Both the position numbers and the translations under genes were made by a program. The notes beneath the pieces are model-generated. The model had not been told where the DNA came from, did not search any database, and worked only from the letters and a program-made list of their open reading frames with translations. From a candidate division CSSED10-310 bacterium (GTDB taxonomy: Bacteria > CSSED10-310 > JAFGDC01): a stretch of DNA of 11,055 nt. Below are positions 1 to 6,300 of the stretch, piece after piece (within the stretch, counting starts at the first letter, position 1; each line of letters begins with the position of its first letter). Where the stretch lies: positions 1 to 11,055 of the forward strand of contig JAFGDC010000609.1 of assembly GCA_016932295.1 (NCBI GenBank). The letters are read 5' to 3'.

Positions 1-685
1 TGGGCGCCAGGAGGTTGACGCCGGCGAGGGCGGGGTGCGTTCTGGTCCAGGAGCGCATGCTATAAGCGGAGATTGTCAGGGCGAATACGAGCCATACCAC
101 CGGGCTGTCAAGTTGGTTCAGCAGAAGCGCTTGGCTCAACAACAGCCCCATGGCGGTGAAGGATGCCACGCGCCGATCCCGACCGCAATCCATGATGGTA
201 AAGCAGAAATACGATCCCGCCATGGTTGCCGCCACGGCCGCCAGGCGGCCACCCAGCGTTATCACTGCATGACTGAGAAGCGGTGCGGACAGAACAGCAA
301 GGGCTGCCAGGCTGCACCCCATCACCAAGCGGGACCGGAACCAGGATGACAGGGGACGCAGTCCCAGCTCACACGTGTGCCAGGTCGCCGCCACCTGAAT
401 TACCAAGCACAAGCCGCTCACCACCAGTATATGATCACCCCAAGCCTTCCAGGACAGAACCGTGGCGGCGAGGAGGCACAACCCCACATCCTTGAAGAGA
501 CTGATCGGCGTCAGCCGGTCGCGTTCAGAACTCACCATCATGACGATCAATTCCAACAACAGGTTTAGGGCGAGGGGTACGAAGAAGTCCAATCGTCTCA
601 GGCCGGCAACGGGAAAGTGTGTCAGCCGCACAGTCAGTCCGAGCAGTACGAACATCGCCAGATACCATGTCAGCCGTGGGAACAT
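1..685 (-). CDS. Polytopic integral membrane protein, function unknown (3' end outside window)
   Basis: The reverse strand is open from an ATG at 685 to the window edge, giving about 228 residues without a stop. The protein begins MFPRLTWYLAMFVLLGLTV and has many hydrophobic helices separated by short Arg-rich loops, about six or more membrane segments by eye. It is therefore an inner-membrane protein. I recognise no family, and no catalytic motif is visible. An alternative GTG start at 715 would add ten residues and has a GGAGG ribosome-binding site (720-724) only 4 nt upstream; the ATG at 685 has a weaker AGGA at 9 nt. It is transcribed away from the T3SS genes, so it is probably not part of that system. 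The C-terminus is cut off, so the full length and any soluble domain cannot be judged. Confidence 0.75.
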   Translation of the reverse strand, partial: MFPRLTWYLAMFVLLGLTVRLTHFPVAGLRRLDFFVPLALNLLLELIVMMVSSERDRLTPISLFKDVGLCLLAATVLSWKAWGDHILVVSGLCLVIQVAATWHTCELGLRPLSSWFRSRLVMGCSLAALAVLSAPLLSHAVITLGGRLAAVAATMAGSYFCFTIMDCGRDRRVASFTAMGLLLSQALLLNQLDSPVVWLVFALTISAYSMRSWTRTHPALAGVNLLAP

Positions 686-745
686 TGCAAGAAATCCTGA
701 CTCTTTGCTTGACACATCGCCTCCATCATGGTGGTCAAGTGGAAG

Positions 746-773
746 AATATACTTTAGCAGTTCGATTCGCCAA
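746..773 (-). promoter_or_regulatory. Candidate sigma-70-type promoter for the minus-strand membrane protein gene
   Basis: On the minus strand TTGGCG (768-773) and TATATT (746-751) are separated by 16 bp. They match the -35 consensus at 4 of 6 positions and the -10 consensus at 5 of 6. Transcription would start near 739, giving a short leader that contains the GGAGG at 720-724. Position and spacing support it; there is no experimental evidence. Confidence 0.45.
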
Positions 774-1489
774 GAGCCATGCCGCTGAGACAGGCGCTCG
801 CGCTGACATGGAAGAACTCACGGTGGTGGAACGAGGTTCGACGAGCGGAGTGGATCTCTTCGGTTTCACCATTTGACCTCACAACGCAGGAAATCCGGAA
901 GCAGCTCGTGCTTTGGTTTCGAAATAAGCCTGAGGTGGATCGCCCGGTAGTGAGGAGAGGTTGTCTGACGAAAAGCGCCTTTGTGTGCCATCATTGGTGT
1001 CTTTATCAGCGCCACTGGTTGGGGTGAAGGCGGAGGAAGGACCAATCAGGCCACGCCCAGGGTGCATGTGATCAATCCGACGCGCAGCCAAGGCACACAA
1101 AGACTGTCAGTTCACCCCCTCATAATGACACCACTTCCTGTCTGCTCACCGCGTCTTGGCATGTTCGAGTAACGCCAGCAATGCATCCTTTGTCTCCGTG
1201 GTTGCTGTGGAAGATTGAAAGCCAACGCATCGCGACGATCATTACAAGATTCCGGGTACGACCCCATCGGAACGCGAGTCCCGCCTGGTTCCTGTAGTAG
1301 ACGGTGAGCCACACGCAATTCATTTGTTTTCGCAGGGCGACACGGTGTCTTTCAAACTGATCCCGGCACTACCACCGGCAGACAGAATCCGAGACGGAAT
1401 CCTTATGTTGAAACGAAAGGCCCGGGAGCGTCTTCTTGACAGGCTACCGGCGATTTGCCACCATATGCAATGGCAAGGAGGGTTGCTGG
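774..1489. other. Intergenic region between divergent genes
   Basis: About 700 bases without a convincing gene. The short open frames here lack ribosome-binding sites and give low-complexity, Arg/Pro/Cys-rich translations with no recognisable domain. The stretch holds one copy of a dispersed repeat (1247-1282) and must hold the promoter of the gene at 1490, but I found no convincing -35/-10 pair for it. Confidence 0.6.
1247..1282 (-). repeat. Dispersed repeat, copy A (inverted relative to copy B at 2891)
   Basis: Read on the minus strand, the 20-base core (1247-1266) matches 18 of 20 bases of TGGGATCGTACCAGGAATCT at 2909-2928. Weaker similarity extends upstream (GGGA..TCGC..TCC) and downstream (GATGCGTT after a short insertion). 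Both copies are flanked by short inverted GC-rich arms. Both lie in gene-free DNA, so a small repetitive element or a shared regulatory site is more likely than coding conservation. Confidence 0.55.
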
Positions 1490-2716
1490 ATGGATCACAA
1501 TCTGCTGTCGCCTTTAAAAATTCCCCGGGAACCGGTCCAATTGGGCGGATTCAGCAAGTGGTATCAGGTTCGGATAGTTCCGCCGGTTCTGATTCTACCC
1601 TTTTTGTTGGTGCTGTTCGCCGCGAACCTCACTTGTCCCGCGGCAGCGCAACCAGGATTCGACAATGGTATGGTGGCACAACCGGAGTTTTCGCTTGATC
1701 AGGGTCTCACCGCCGATGAGCCAATACCGTCGAGCCAGCCGACGCCGACCCCTGTGAACAAGTATCGATTCGATCCAGAGATCGAGGAAATCCGCCAGTT
1801 ATTCGGGGTCACGGATCAGGCTGGTGAAGGACGTGATAGCCGGGATATCTATCCTCCACTGGTTACCAACCTGACACCCGAGAAAATCCCGGCGGGGGAA
1901 CCGGTGACGTTTACTGTCAAGGTTCAGGACAACTCGCCGAATCCCCAGGTGTTCGTGCACTATCGAAACATCGGCGCGGATGCGGAATATATTAAGGTGC
2001 CCATGAGTATCGTGAGCGATGCCCAGAAAGGGTTGTACGAAGTCACCCTTCCCGACCCGGTTCTGAATGGTAAGGGCATCCACTTTTTCTTCGAGGCCGT
2101 CGATCAGACCGGAAACAAGGGCTACTCCACCATCGACCTGGAAATCCCCCACCTGTTGTTGCTGGAGTCCAGTGCCAGGTTTTTACCATGGATCCTTGTC
2201 GGGTTTGCTGGCATCATCATTCCCACTCTGATCATCCTGATTCGGCGAAGGATGTACACACGGAAAGAAGAACAGAGAACCGCCCAACTGCGAAAGTTCA
2301 TCTCACGCCAGAAACAACTTGATCAGGAGCGTAAACGCTTGTACAAGCGTCACTTGGAGCAGATGCAAGGCTACAAACGGGTGGAATCCGACCAGGCCTC
2401 TGACGCCGGATTGGATGAGGAAGTGGTGGAACTGGAAGGCACCTCCCGGACCGCGCCCCCCATTGGAACGGGAGGCGGCGCGCGAGAACGGCAGCGGGAC
2501 AGTGGTTCCCGCCACCCGGTAAAAACCAAGAAACCCCCTGCGGGATCACACCCATCGAAGGCCGAGGAAATCCTCAAGCAGTTCGACGACAAATTTGCCA
2601 AGAAACGCCCCAAGCAATCATTCGATTTAGATTCAGAAGTGCGCAAACTGCTGAACGACCAAGACCTCAAAAAGCAATTCGATACCGAGGACGACCAGGA
2701 AGAAGATGCTCAATAG
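1490..2716 (+). CDS. Exported membrane-anchored protein with Ig-like domain and charged cytoplasmic tail, function unknown
   Basis: 408 residues from the ATG at 1490, which has an excellent AAGGAGGG ribosome-binding site (1475-1482). A TTG 54 nt further upstream lacks that support. Residues 1-53 form a long signal sequence: a basic N-region, a hydrophobic core at about 29-48, and a possible AAA|Q cleavage after 53. Residues about 122-218 look like a beta-sandwich of Ig/Fn3 type (YPPLVTNLTPEKIPAGEPVT, then alternating hydrophobic strands ending in YSTIDLEIP). A second membrane helix spans about 231-251 and is followed by RRR. Residues 255-298 are a Lys/Arg/Gln-rich probable coiled coil, and the rest is a polar, acidic-ended tail. 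The likely topology is a periplasmic Ig-like domain tethered to a cytoplasmic coiled coil. It precedes the T3SS genes on the same strand, separated by a long gap, so a link to secretion is possible but unproven. I do not recognise a named family. Confidence 0.88.
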   Translation: MDHNLLSPLKIPREPVQLGGFSKWYQVRIVPPVLILPFLLVLFAANLTCPAAAQPGFDNGMVAQPEFSLDQGLTADEPIPSSQPTPTPVNKYRFDPEIEEIRQLFGVTDQAGEGRDSRDIYPPLVTNLTPEKIPAGEPVTFTVKVQDNSPNPQVFVHYRNIGADAEYIKVPMSIVSDAQKGLYEVTLPDPVLNGKGIHFFFEAVDQTGNKGYSTIDLEIPHLLLLESSARFLPWILVGFAGIIIPTLIILIRRRMYTRKEEQRTAQLRKFISRQKQLDQERKRLYKRHLEQMQGYKRVESDQASDAGLDEEVVELEGTSRTAPPIGTGGGARERQRDSGSRHPVKTKKPPAGSHPSKAEEILKQFDDKFAKKRPKQSFDLDSEVRKLLNDQDLKKQFDTEDDQEEDAQ

Positions 2717-2890
2717 CATGCGCTGATTGTCTCACGTGTATCGGTGCTCCGGTCAAATCAACCGGAACGGAGAATTCCACCGGTTCACCACCAGAAATTA
2801 CTACGGGGATACCAGAGAAACCTCGAAAATACGTTCACAATAATGGTGACAAGACACACAGTGCGAAGCTGCCCAGTGTCTCTCCCTCTT

Positions 2891-2934
2891 GGGATCGCAT
2901 CGGTCCAGTGGGATCGTACCAGGAATCTGATGCG
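2891..2934 (+). repeat. Dispersed repeat, copy B, within a stem-loop
   Basis: The core 2909-2928 is 18/20 identical to the inverted copy at 1247-1266. This copy is bracketed by a perfect 6-bp inverted repeat, CGCATC (2896-2901) and GATGCG (2929-2934), so it could fold as a stem with the shared core in the loop. A TTGACA at 2949-2954 follows, but no convincing -10 lies 16-18 bp downstream of it. Confidence 0.55.
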
Positions 2935-3017
2935 TTTGCGGTGAATCGTTGACACCAAATGCCTTGCTACAGTCATTTCTTTCTTCAACCAGGTCGATTC
3001 ACCGGTTTTTTTTAACA

Positions 3018-3094
3018 GGAGCCAAGTGCTCCGGGGACGGAGCCAAGTGCTCCGGGGACGGAGCCAAGTGCTCCGGGGACGGAGCTGTCTCCCC
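3018..3094. repeat. Three perfect 21-bp tandem repeats plus partial fourth, each hairpin-forming
   Basis: Units at 3018-3038, 3039-3059 and 3060-3080 are identical. Each is the dyad GGAGC-CAAGT-GCTCC followed by GGGGAC. A degenerate fourth unit starts with GGAGCTGTCTCC (3081-3092). GCTCC of one unit can also pair with GGAGC of the next around a GGGGAC loop, so two alternative folds exist. GGGGA (3075-3079) can pair with TCCCC (3090-3094). The units are contiguous with no variable spacers, so this is not a CRISPR array. Confidence 0.9.
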
Positions 3095-3168
3095 TGAAAT
3101 GCATCCACAAGATCTGCATGAGACTCCTCCCAATCACAGGTGGTGGATGTGGTGATTTCTTTTCCAAC

Positions 3169-3197
3169 TTGCCGATTTTGTTCGGCGGGGTTACAGT
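3169..3197 (+). promoter_or_regulatory. Weak candidate promoter for the MshEN/GAF-like gene
   Basis: TTGCCG (3169-3174) and TACAGT (3192-3197) are spaced by 17 bp, each matching the sigma-70 consensus at 4 of 6 positions. The region also contains the inverted repeat GCCGA-TTTTGT-TCGGC (3171-3186), which could be an operator or chance. Transcription would start near 3204, leaving a leader of about 90 nt. Confidence 0.3.
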
Positions 3198-3211
3198 AAA
3201 TAGAACGCAGC

Positions 3212-3227
3212 CGCTGGGGACGCAGCG
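3212..3227. repeat. Small hairpin CGCTG-GGGACG-CAGCG
   Basis: A perfect 5-bp stem closes a six-base loop upstream of the 3294 gene. The GGGAC loop resembles the GGGGAC between dyads in the tandem repeats at 3018, suggesting a related sequence family. The hairpin is too short to act as a terminator and has no T tract. Confidence 0.4.
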
Positions 3228-3293
3228 TGGGTTGCCGTAGAGCCGAATAAAAGGTGAATCGATGGGTTTCGAACTGTCTGGGGAGGACGCCCG

Positions 3294-4331
3294 ATGATGA
3301 TGAAGCTGGGCGAAATGATGATGCTGGACGAGGTGATTACCCAGGACGAGCTGGACAAGGCTCTTGAACGACAGAAAGTGATGGGCGGCCGGATCGGGAC
3401 AAACTTGCTGGAGTTAGGGTATGTGACGGAGAACCAGGTGGTTCAGTATCTCGCCAGGCAACGAAATGTTCCCCCCATGCCACCGGGCGTTCTGGATTTC
3501 GTCAGTGACAAGGTGATCGCCACCATACCCCTGCAGATCGCCCAGGACAGCAAGGTGATCCCCTTCAAACGGGAACGGAACCAGCTCCATGTCGCCATGG
3601 CTGATCCGCTCGATCTCGCTGCCATCGATGCCCTGGGTTTCATTGCCGGTTCAACAATAAAGATCTACATCACCGCCGAGGCGAGGATCATCTACTCGCT
3701 GCAGAAGTATTACAAAGTGAATCCCAAGTTCCGCTACCAGCAGCTTATCAAAAAACTCGACACAAAAGCCGACACTCAACAGAGAAGGGTCACTCCGCCC
3801 CGCTTCACCGATTCAGCAAAACTCGCCAAGGAGAAACCCAAAAAAACCACCATCGAAGTCCTGCTGAACGGTGAAAGCAGACGCAAGATACTCGGCGCCA
3901 TGTGCGAAGCACTCACCCCCCTCTGTGAACGGGTGCTGATCTACATCATCGACAAACACACCATTGCATTTTGGGATGACGTGATAGAGTTCAACAGCGA
4001 ACAGAAAGGTGAACTGCTCAACCTGGACTTGCAGGAGGACTCGTTCCTCAAGGATTTCATCGGTTCCAGCGAGCCGTTCTGTGGACCCATTCCACCCAAT
4101 GAACGTAATTCGAAACTCATCGGCGCTCTGGGTGATCTCTATCCCGTGAACGCCGTGGTAATGCCCCTGGTGCTCGGGAAACACAGCTACGGCATCGTTT
4201 ACTGCGACAATCTTCTCTCCAGCGAACCCATCAAGAATTTCGATGCGTTCAAGAAAATCCACCTCATGGCTCTCTATTCGGTCAAGATTTACTACCTCAA
4301 GAAACGAATTACCGAACTCAGCGAGTCGTGA
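3294..4331 (+). CDS. MshEN-domain (c-di-GMP-binding type) protein with C-terminal GAF-like domain
   Basis: 345 residues, with GGGAGGA 7 nt upstream of the first of three consecutive ATG codons (3294, 3297, 3300). The N-terminus is an MshEN / GspE N-terminal domain. Two adjacent 24-residue motifs are visible, K4-Q27 (LG..M...VIT...L..ALERQ) and R33-Q56 (RIG..L...GYVT...V..YLARQ). These match the RLGxxL...G...L...LxxQ motif known to bind c-di-GMP in MshE-type ATPases. The domain continues to about residue 145 (IPLQIAQ, VAMADPLDLAAIDAL). No Walker ATPase domain follows. Instead, after a basic linker (about 150-185), residues 190-340 look like a GAF-like domain (CGPIPP, VVMPLVLGKHSYGIVYCDN). The protein is therefore a likely soluble sensor or adaptor, not a secretion ATPase. 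It lies 74 nt upstream of the FliG-like gene and sctL, probably in the same operon, which hints at c-di-GMP control of the T3SS (inference). Confidence 0.88.
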   Translation: MMMKLGEMMMLDEVITQDELDKALERQKVMGGRIGTNLLELGYVTENQVVQYLARQRNVPPMPPGVLDFVSDKVIATIPLQIAQDSKVIPFKRERNQLHVAMADPLDLAAIDALGFIAGSTIKIYITAEARIIYSLQKYYKVNPKFRYQQLIKKLDTKADTQQRRVTPPRFTDSAKLAKEKPKKTTIEVLLNGESRRKILGAMCEALTPLCERVLIYIIDKHTIAFWDDVIEFNSEQKGELLNLDLQEDSFLKDFIGSSEPFCGPIPPNERNSKLIGALGDLYPVNAVVMPLVLGKHSYGIVYCDNLLSSEPIKNFDAFKKIHLMALYSVKIYYLKKRITELSES

Positions 4332-4405
4332 TGCTTCCTCCGGAGCGGCTGAACCGCCGCGTTTCGAAACATCTGGTCATGGATTTCTGTGGAGCGTGCT
4401 GACGA

Positions 4406-4942
4406 ATGAGTGCCGGAAACAACGCCACTGGTCCCGCCGGAGAGTCGGGCGACGAGCTACTGGCTGTCCTGTTGGTCATGTTCGTGCCGGAGCCATTGAG
4501 CCTGCTGCCTTTCCTCCGACCCGATGAATCAATACGACTGGCAAACTGGCTCGAAAGCAATAAAAGCATCGACGCGAACACCCTACACCATCTTCTTGCA
4601 GCCAATGTCACCATGGCACCGGTACCTCCCGGAAGGATTCCCGGCAGTGCACTGGAAAGCTGCATCGAATGGCTGTCCCGAGAACGCAGTACGGTGGTGA
4701 AAGCAGCTCTCAAGCTGCTACCCATGGAGCAGGCGGAATCCATCCTCGCCCGCCTGCCCGATGAGCTGAAGACCATGTGTCGGAAGTGCGGAGTCAAGGA
4801 AGAAGAGGGCCTCGACCATCACATTCGAACAGTGATCCGCTCGTACCTTTGCGCGCATGTGAGTGTTGGAGACCGTGGCGAGCGCCGTCCAGAAGCGGCG
4901 AACAGCCTTCACCGGATCAACCATGAAGGAGATCGAGGATGA
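4406..4942 (+). CDS. Small FliG-like protein upstream of sctL (SctK-like position)
   Basis: 178 residues overlapping sctL by ATGA, so the two are translationally coupled. Two stretches recall the helical repeats of the flagellar switch protein FliG: LLPFLRPDESIRLANWLESN (33-52), like the FliG N-terminal domain, and ALKLLPMEQAESILARLPDE (101-120), like the middle-domain L..LP.E.A..IL..LPDE pattern. No FliG C-terminal motor domain is present, and full FliG proteins are about 330 residues. The position is telling: flagellar loci run fliF-fliG-fliH, and here the gene sits directly before the FliH homologue. In injectisomes the poorly conserved SctK occupies this role in the sorting platform. The FliG resemblance is from motif reading only. 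The ATG at 4406 has only a distant GGAG (4391-4394), so a start inside the N-terminal 25 residues is possible. Confidence 0.72.
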   Translation: MSAGNNATGPAGESGDELLAVLLVMFVPEPLSLLPFLRPDESIRLANWLESNKSIDANTLHHLLAANVTMAPVPPGRIPGSALESCIEWLSRERSTVVKAALKLLPMEQAESILARLPDELKTMCRKCGVKEEEGLDHHIRTVIRSYLCAHVSVGDRGERRPEAANSLHRINHEGDRG

Positions 4943-5550
4943 AGACCGAGCAACATCCACCAGACACTGGAGGACAGCCCGAAGCGAGCGATTTGATCAT
5001 CGATGCTGAATGCTATGCGGCTCGCGAGGAGGCGGCGCGCATAGTGGCCAGAGCCCAGGCTGAAGCTGCAGCCATTCTCGGTGCGGCGGCCGCTGAACTG
5101 GAATCGATGCGGCGCAAGGGATATGAAGAAGGTTACCGCCGGGCGATTGATGAAAGCCTGCAACTGCTCACCAGCGCCAAGCGGATAAGGACCGCCTACC
5201 GGGAAGAACATGCCAGGGATATCATCAGGATCGCACTCAAGGCAGCCGGCAAAATAATCGGCAGAGAAATCAAACAACAGCCGTCCACAACGGCATCAAT
5301 TGTGGAGCAAGTGTTGGCCGCCGCCCGTTCCAGAGAGCAGATCACCGTGCTGGTCAATCCCCGTGACCTCGAACAGGTGATCACGGCACGCCCCAGGTTG
5401 ATCGCAATGGTGGGGCGAGCCAGGGAGTTCACTATCCGAGGCGACGTGGCGGTCAAACGGGGAGGATGCATCATCGAGACCGAGCTGGGTGCCATCAATG
5501 GCGAACTCGAAAGCCAGCTCAACAGGCTGGAGGAAACGCTTACAAGCTGA
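4939..5550 (+). CDS. sctL: Type III secretion stator protein SctL (FliH/YscL family)
   Basis: 203 residues, the usual size for SctL. SctL dimers tether the ATPase SctN to the cytoplasmic sorting platform and restrain its activity. The N-terminal half is an Ala/Glu-rich helix (27-60) of the FliH/V-ATPase-E type, followed by the typical GYEEGY (61-66). Residues 93-112 (RDIIRIALKAAGKIIGREIK) and 135-145 (ITVLVNPRDLE) match the conserved C-terminal globular part. GGCIIETELGAING (175-188) is the family's most recognisable motif. The ATG overlaps the previous stop (ATGA). Unusually, sctL is not next to sctN: the substrate-like gene and regulatory genes lie between them. No terminator is obvious after the stop. 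Confidence 0.94.
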   Translation: MKTEQHPPDTGGQPEASDLIIDAECYAAREEAARIVARAQAEAAAILGAAAAELESMRRKGYEEGYRRAIDESLQLLTSAKRIRTAYREEHARDIIRIALKAAGKIIGREIKQQPSTTASIVEQVLAAARSREQITVLVNPRDLEQVITARPRLIAMVGRAREFTIRGDVAVKRGGCIIETELGAINGELESQLNRLEETLTS

Positions 5551-5767
5551 CACCGAGTGGTCCCGGTCGCCCGTTTCGCGTCGCACGATTCCGGAATCAG
5601 GCGTTCCCATCGAAACCACCCGCGCATCAGCGTGGCACTCCTTCCCTACTGCGCCATCCTTTCCATGCCATGAGGTGAAGAGCCGCTGGATTTCCAGGGG
5701 ATGCACAGACAGGATGTCGAGCCGTGAATCGAATGGCATTCCAATGAAAAAAAAGTCTGTTCGGTAC

Positions 5768-5794
5768 GCAACTTTTTCAAAAAGACACCGATAA
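5768..5794 (+). promoter_or_regulatory. Candidate sigma-28 (FliA)-type promoter
   Basis: ACCGATAA (5787-5794) matches the sigma-28 -10 consensus GCCGATAA at 7 of 8 positions. GCAACTTT (5768-5775), at exactly the canonical 11-bp spacing, matches TAAAGTTT at 5 of 8. Transcription would start near 5800, at the first base of a stem-loop. The locus encodes a FliA-like sigma factor at 7093, a natural candidate to read this promoter. Motif-based; not tested. Confidence 0.55.
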
Positions 5795-5799
5795 CAGTA

Positions 5800-5819
5800 G
5801 TGAGTTCGAAAGAACTCGT
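5800..5819 (+). promoter_or_regulatory. 5' leader stem-loop with GAAA tetraloop
   Basis: GAGTTC (5802-5807) and GAACTC (5812-5817) pair perfectly around a GAAA tetraloop, and two outer G-U pairs extend the stem to 8 bp. It sits at the predicted 5' end of the transcript and 17 nt before the AGGAGGT ribosome-binding site. 5'-terminal stem-loops of this kind are known to protect bacterial mRNAs, as in ompA; that role here is inference. Confidence 0.5.
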
Positions 5820-5849
5820 AACCTGAAACCTTTCGAGGAGGTAACAATT

Positions 5850-6263
5850 ATGTCAGCAATCAACAACGTCACCATCAGGACATTCAATCAGACGGCAGCC
5901 GCGACGCGGCGAAGCGGCTCGAGTGGATTCGCGACGTTCCTCAAGGCAGCGGGGAAAACGCTGGGAGCAGCAGGTCGGGCCGCCGCCCCCTTCATCCCGG
6001 GTGGACCTATCGTGCAGGCAGCCATCGAAGGCGCGGCCGCCGGGGCTTCCGACGCAGCCATGGTACAGCAGGCCGGCACCAACACTGGCACCACCAACGG
6101 CAACTATGATTCCGGCACCGGCACCGAGAGCGGCATGAGCATGTCAGAAGCGCTTGCCATGCAAATCCGCATCCAGAAAGAAGTGGTCATGTTCTCGACG
6201 CTCTCCAACGTTGCCAAAGCCCGTCACGATGCATCGATGTCGGCCGTCCGGAACATCAAGTGA
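5850..6263 (+). CDS. Small T3SS-associated protein, probable secreted substrate or filament subunit
   Basis: 137 residues with a near-ideal AGGAGGT ribosome-binding site (5836-5842), so strong translation is expected. The N-terminus (1-30) is rich in Ser, Thr, Asn and Ala, like many T3SS export signals. Residues 28-75 are Gly/Ala-rich and weakly hydrophobic (GFATFLKAAGKTLGAAGRAA, then a GP-containing turn). Residues 76-95 are a Gly/Thr/Asn linker. The C-terminal 40 residues form a predicted amphipathic helix (QIRIQKEVVMFSTLSNVAKA, ending AVRNIK). There is no Cys and no signal peptide. T3SS rod and needle subunits also polymerise through a C-terminal helix, so a needle, second rod or tip-type substrate is plausible, but the rod SctI is already encoded at 7838 and I cannot assign a family. 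The gene stands alone between its own candidate promoter and a hairpin. Confidence 0.85.
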   Translation: MSAINNVTIRTFNQTAAATRRSGSSGFATFLKAAGKTLGAAGRAAAPFIPGGPIVQAAIEGAAAGASDAAMVQQAGTNTGTTNGNYDSGTGTESGMSMSEALAMQIRIQKEVVMFSTLSNVAKARHDASMSAVRNIK

Positions 6264-6300
6264 ATACCCGCCCCGATTCTCTTCACCAGCTTCATAACGC

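Larger units (their letters stand above)
2717..3293. other. Intergenic region rich in repeats and hairpins
   Basis: 577 bases with no supportable gene. In order it holds a dispersed repeat copy (2891-2928), a T8 run (3006-3013), three perfect 21-bp tandem repeats with a partial fourth (3018-3094), a hairpin-forming stretch (3171-3185), a second small hairpin (3212-3227), and the strong ribosome-binding site GGGAGGA (3281-3287) of the next gene. The open frames crossing the repeats simply translate the 7-codon unit. Confidence 0.65.
5551..5849. other. Intergenic leader region upstream of the substrate-like gene
   Basis: About 300 bases without a supportable gene. Open frames on both strands here are extensions or shadows of sctL with no start-site support. 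The first 180 bases show only a 12-bp palindrome, GATTCCGGAATC (5587-5598), of doubtful meaning. The last 90 hold the sigma-28-type promoter, the 5' stem-loop and the strong ribosome-binding site of the gene at 5850. Confidence 0.6.

Noticed and set aside
1470..1488. Sigma-54-like TGGCA...TTGC pattern
   Set aside because: GG and GC are separated by 11 instead of 10 bases, and the match is formed largely by the ribosome-binding site of the 1490 gene.
1436..1489. Upstream TTG start extending the Ig-like membrane protein by 18 residues
   Set aside because: The ATG at 1490 has a near-perfect ribosome-binding site at good spacing; the extension has none and adds Cys/Trp-containing residues before the signal sequence.
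2949..2954. TTGACA as a -35 element upstream of the 3294 gene
   Set aside because: No acceptable -10 hexamer lies 16-18 bp downstream, and it is more than 300 bp from the gene.
3018..3094. CRISPR-like array
   Set aside because: The units are contiguous and identical with no variable spacers, and no cas genes are present.
2785..3155. Open frames on both strands that translate the tandem repeats into 7-residue peptide repeats
   Set aside because: The 21-bp unit keeps any frame open; no ribosome-binding site, no sequence character of a real protein, and the region behaves like structured non-coding DNA.
3813..4262. A 149-codon minus-strand frame inside the MshEN/GAF-like gene
   Set aside because: The plus-strand frame has recognisable domains and a good start; the antisense frame is a shadow caused by codon bias.
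4318..4797. A 159-codon minus-strand frame opposite the FliG-like gene
   Set aside because: Ser/Arg-rich low-quality translation with no start-site support, antisense to a gene coupled to sctL.
5587..5598. 12-bp palindrome GATTCCGGAATC after sctL
   Set aside because: Palindromes of this length are expected a few times by chance in a window this size, and it has no promoter or terminator context.
5296..5847. A 183-codon open frame on the minus strand across the end of sctL and the leader region
   Set aside because: It is antisense to the well-supported sctL, has no ribosome-binding site at its start, and its translation shows no domain; it also covers the promoter and stem-loop of the 5850 gene.
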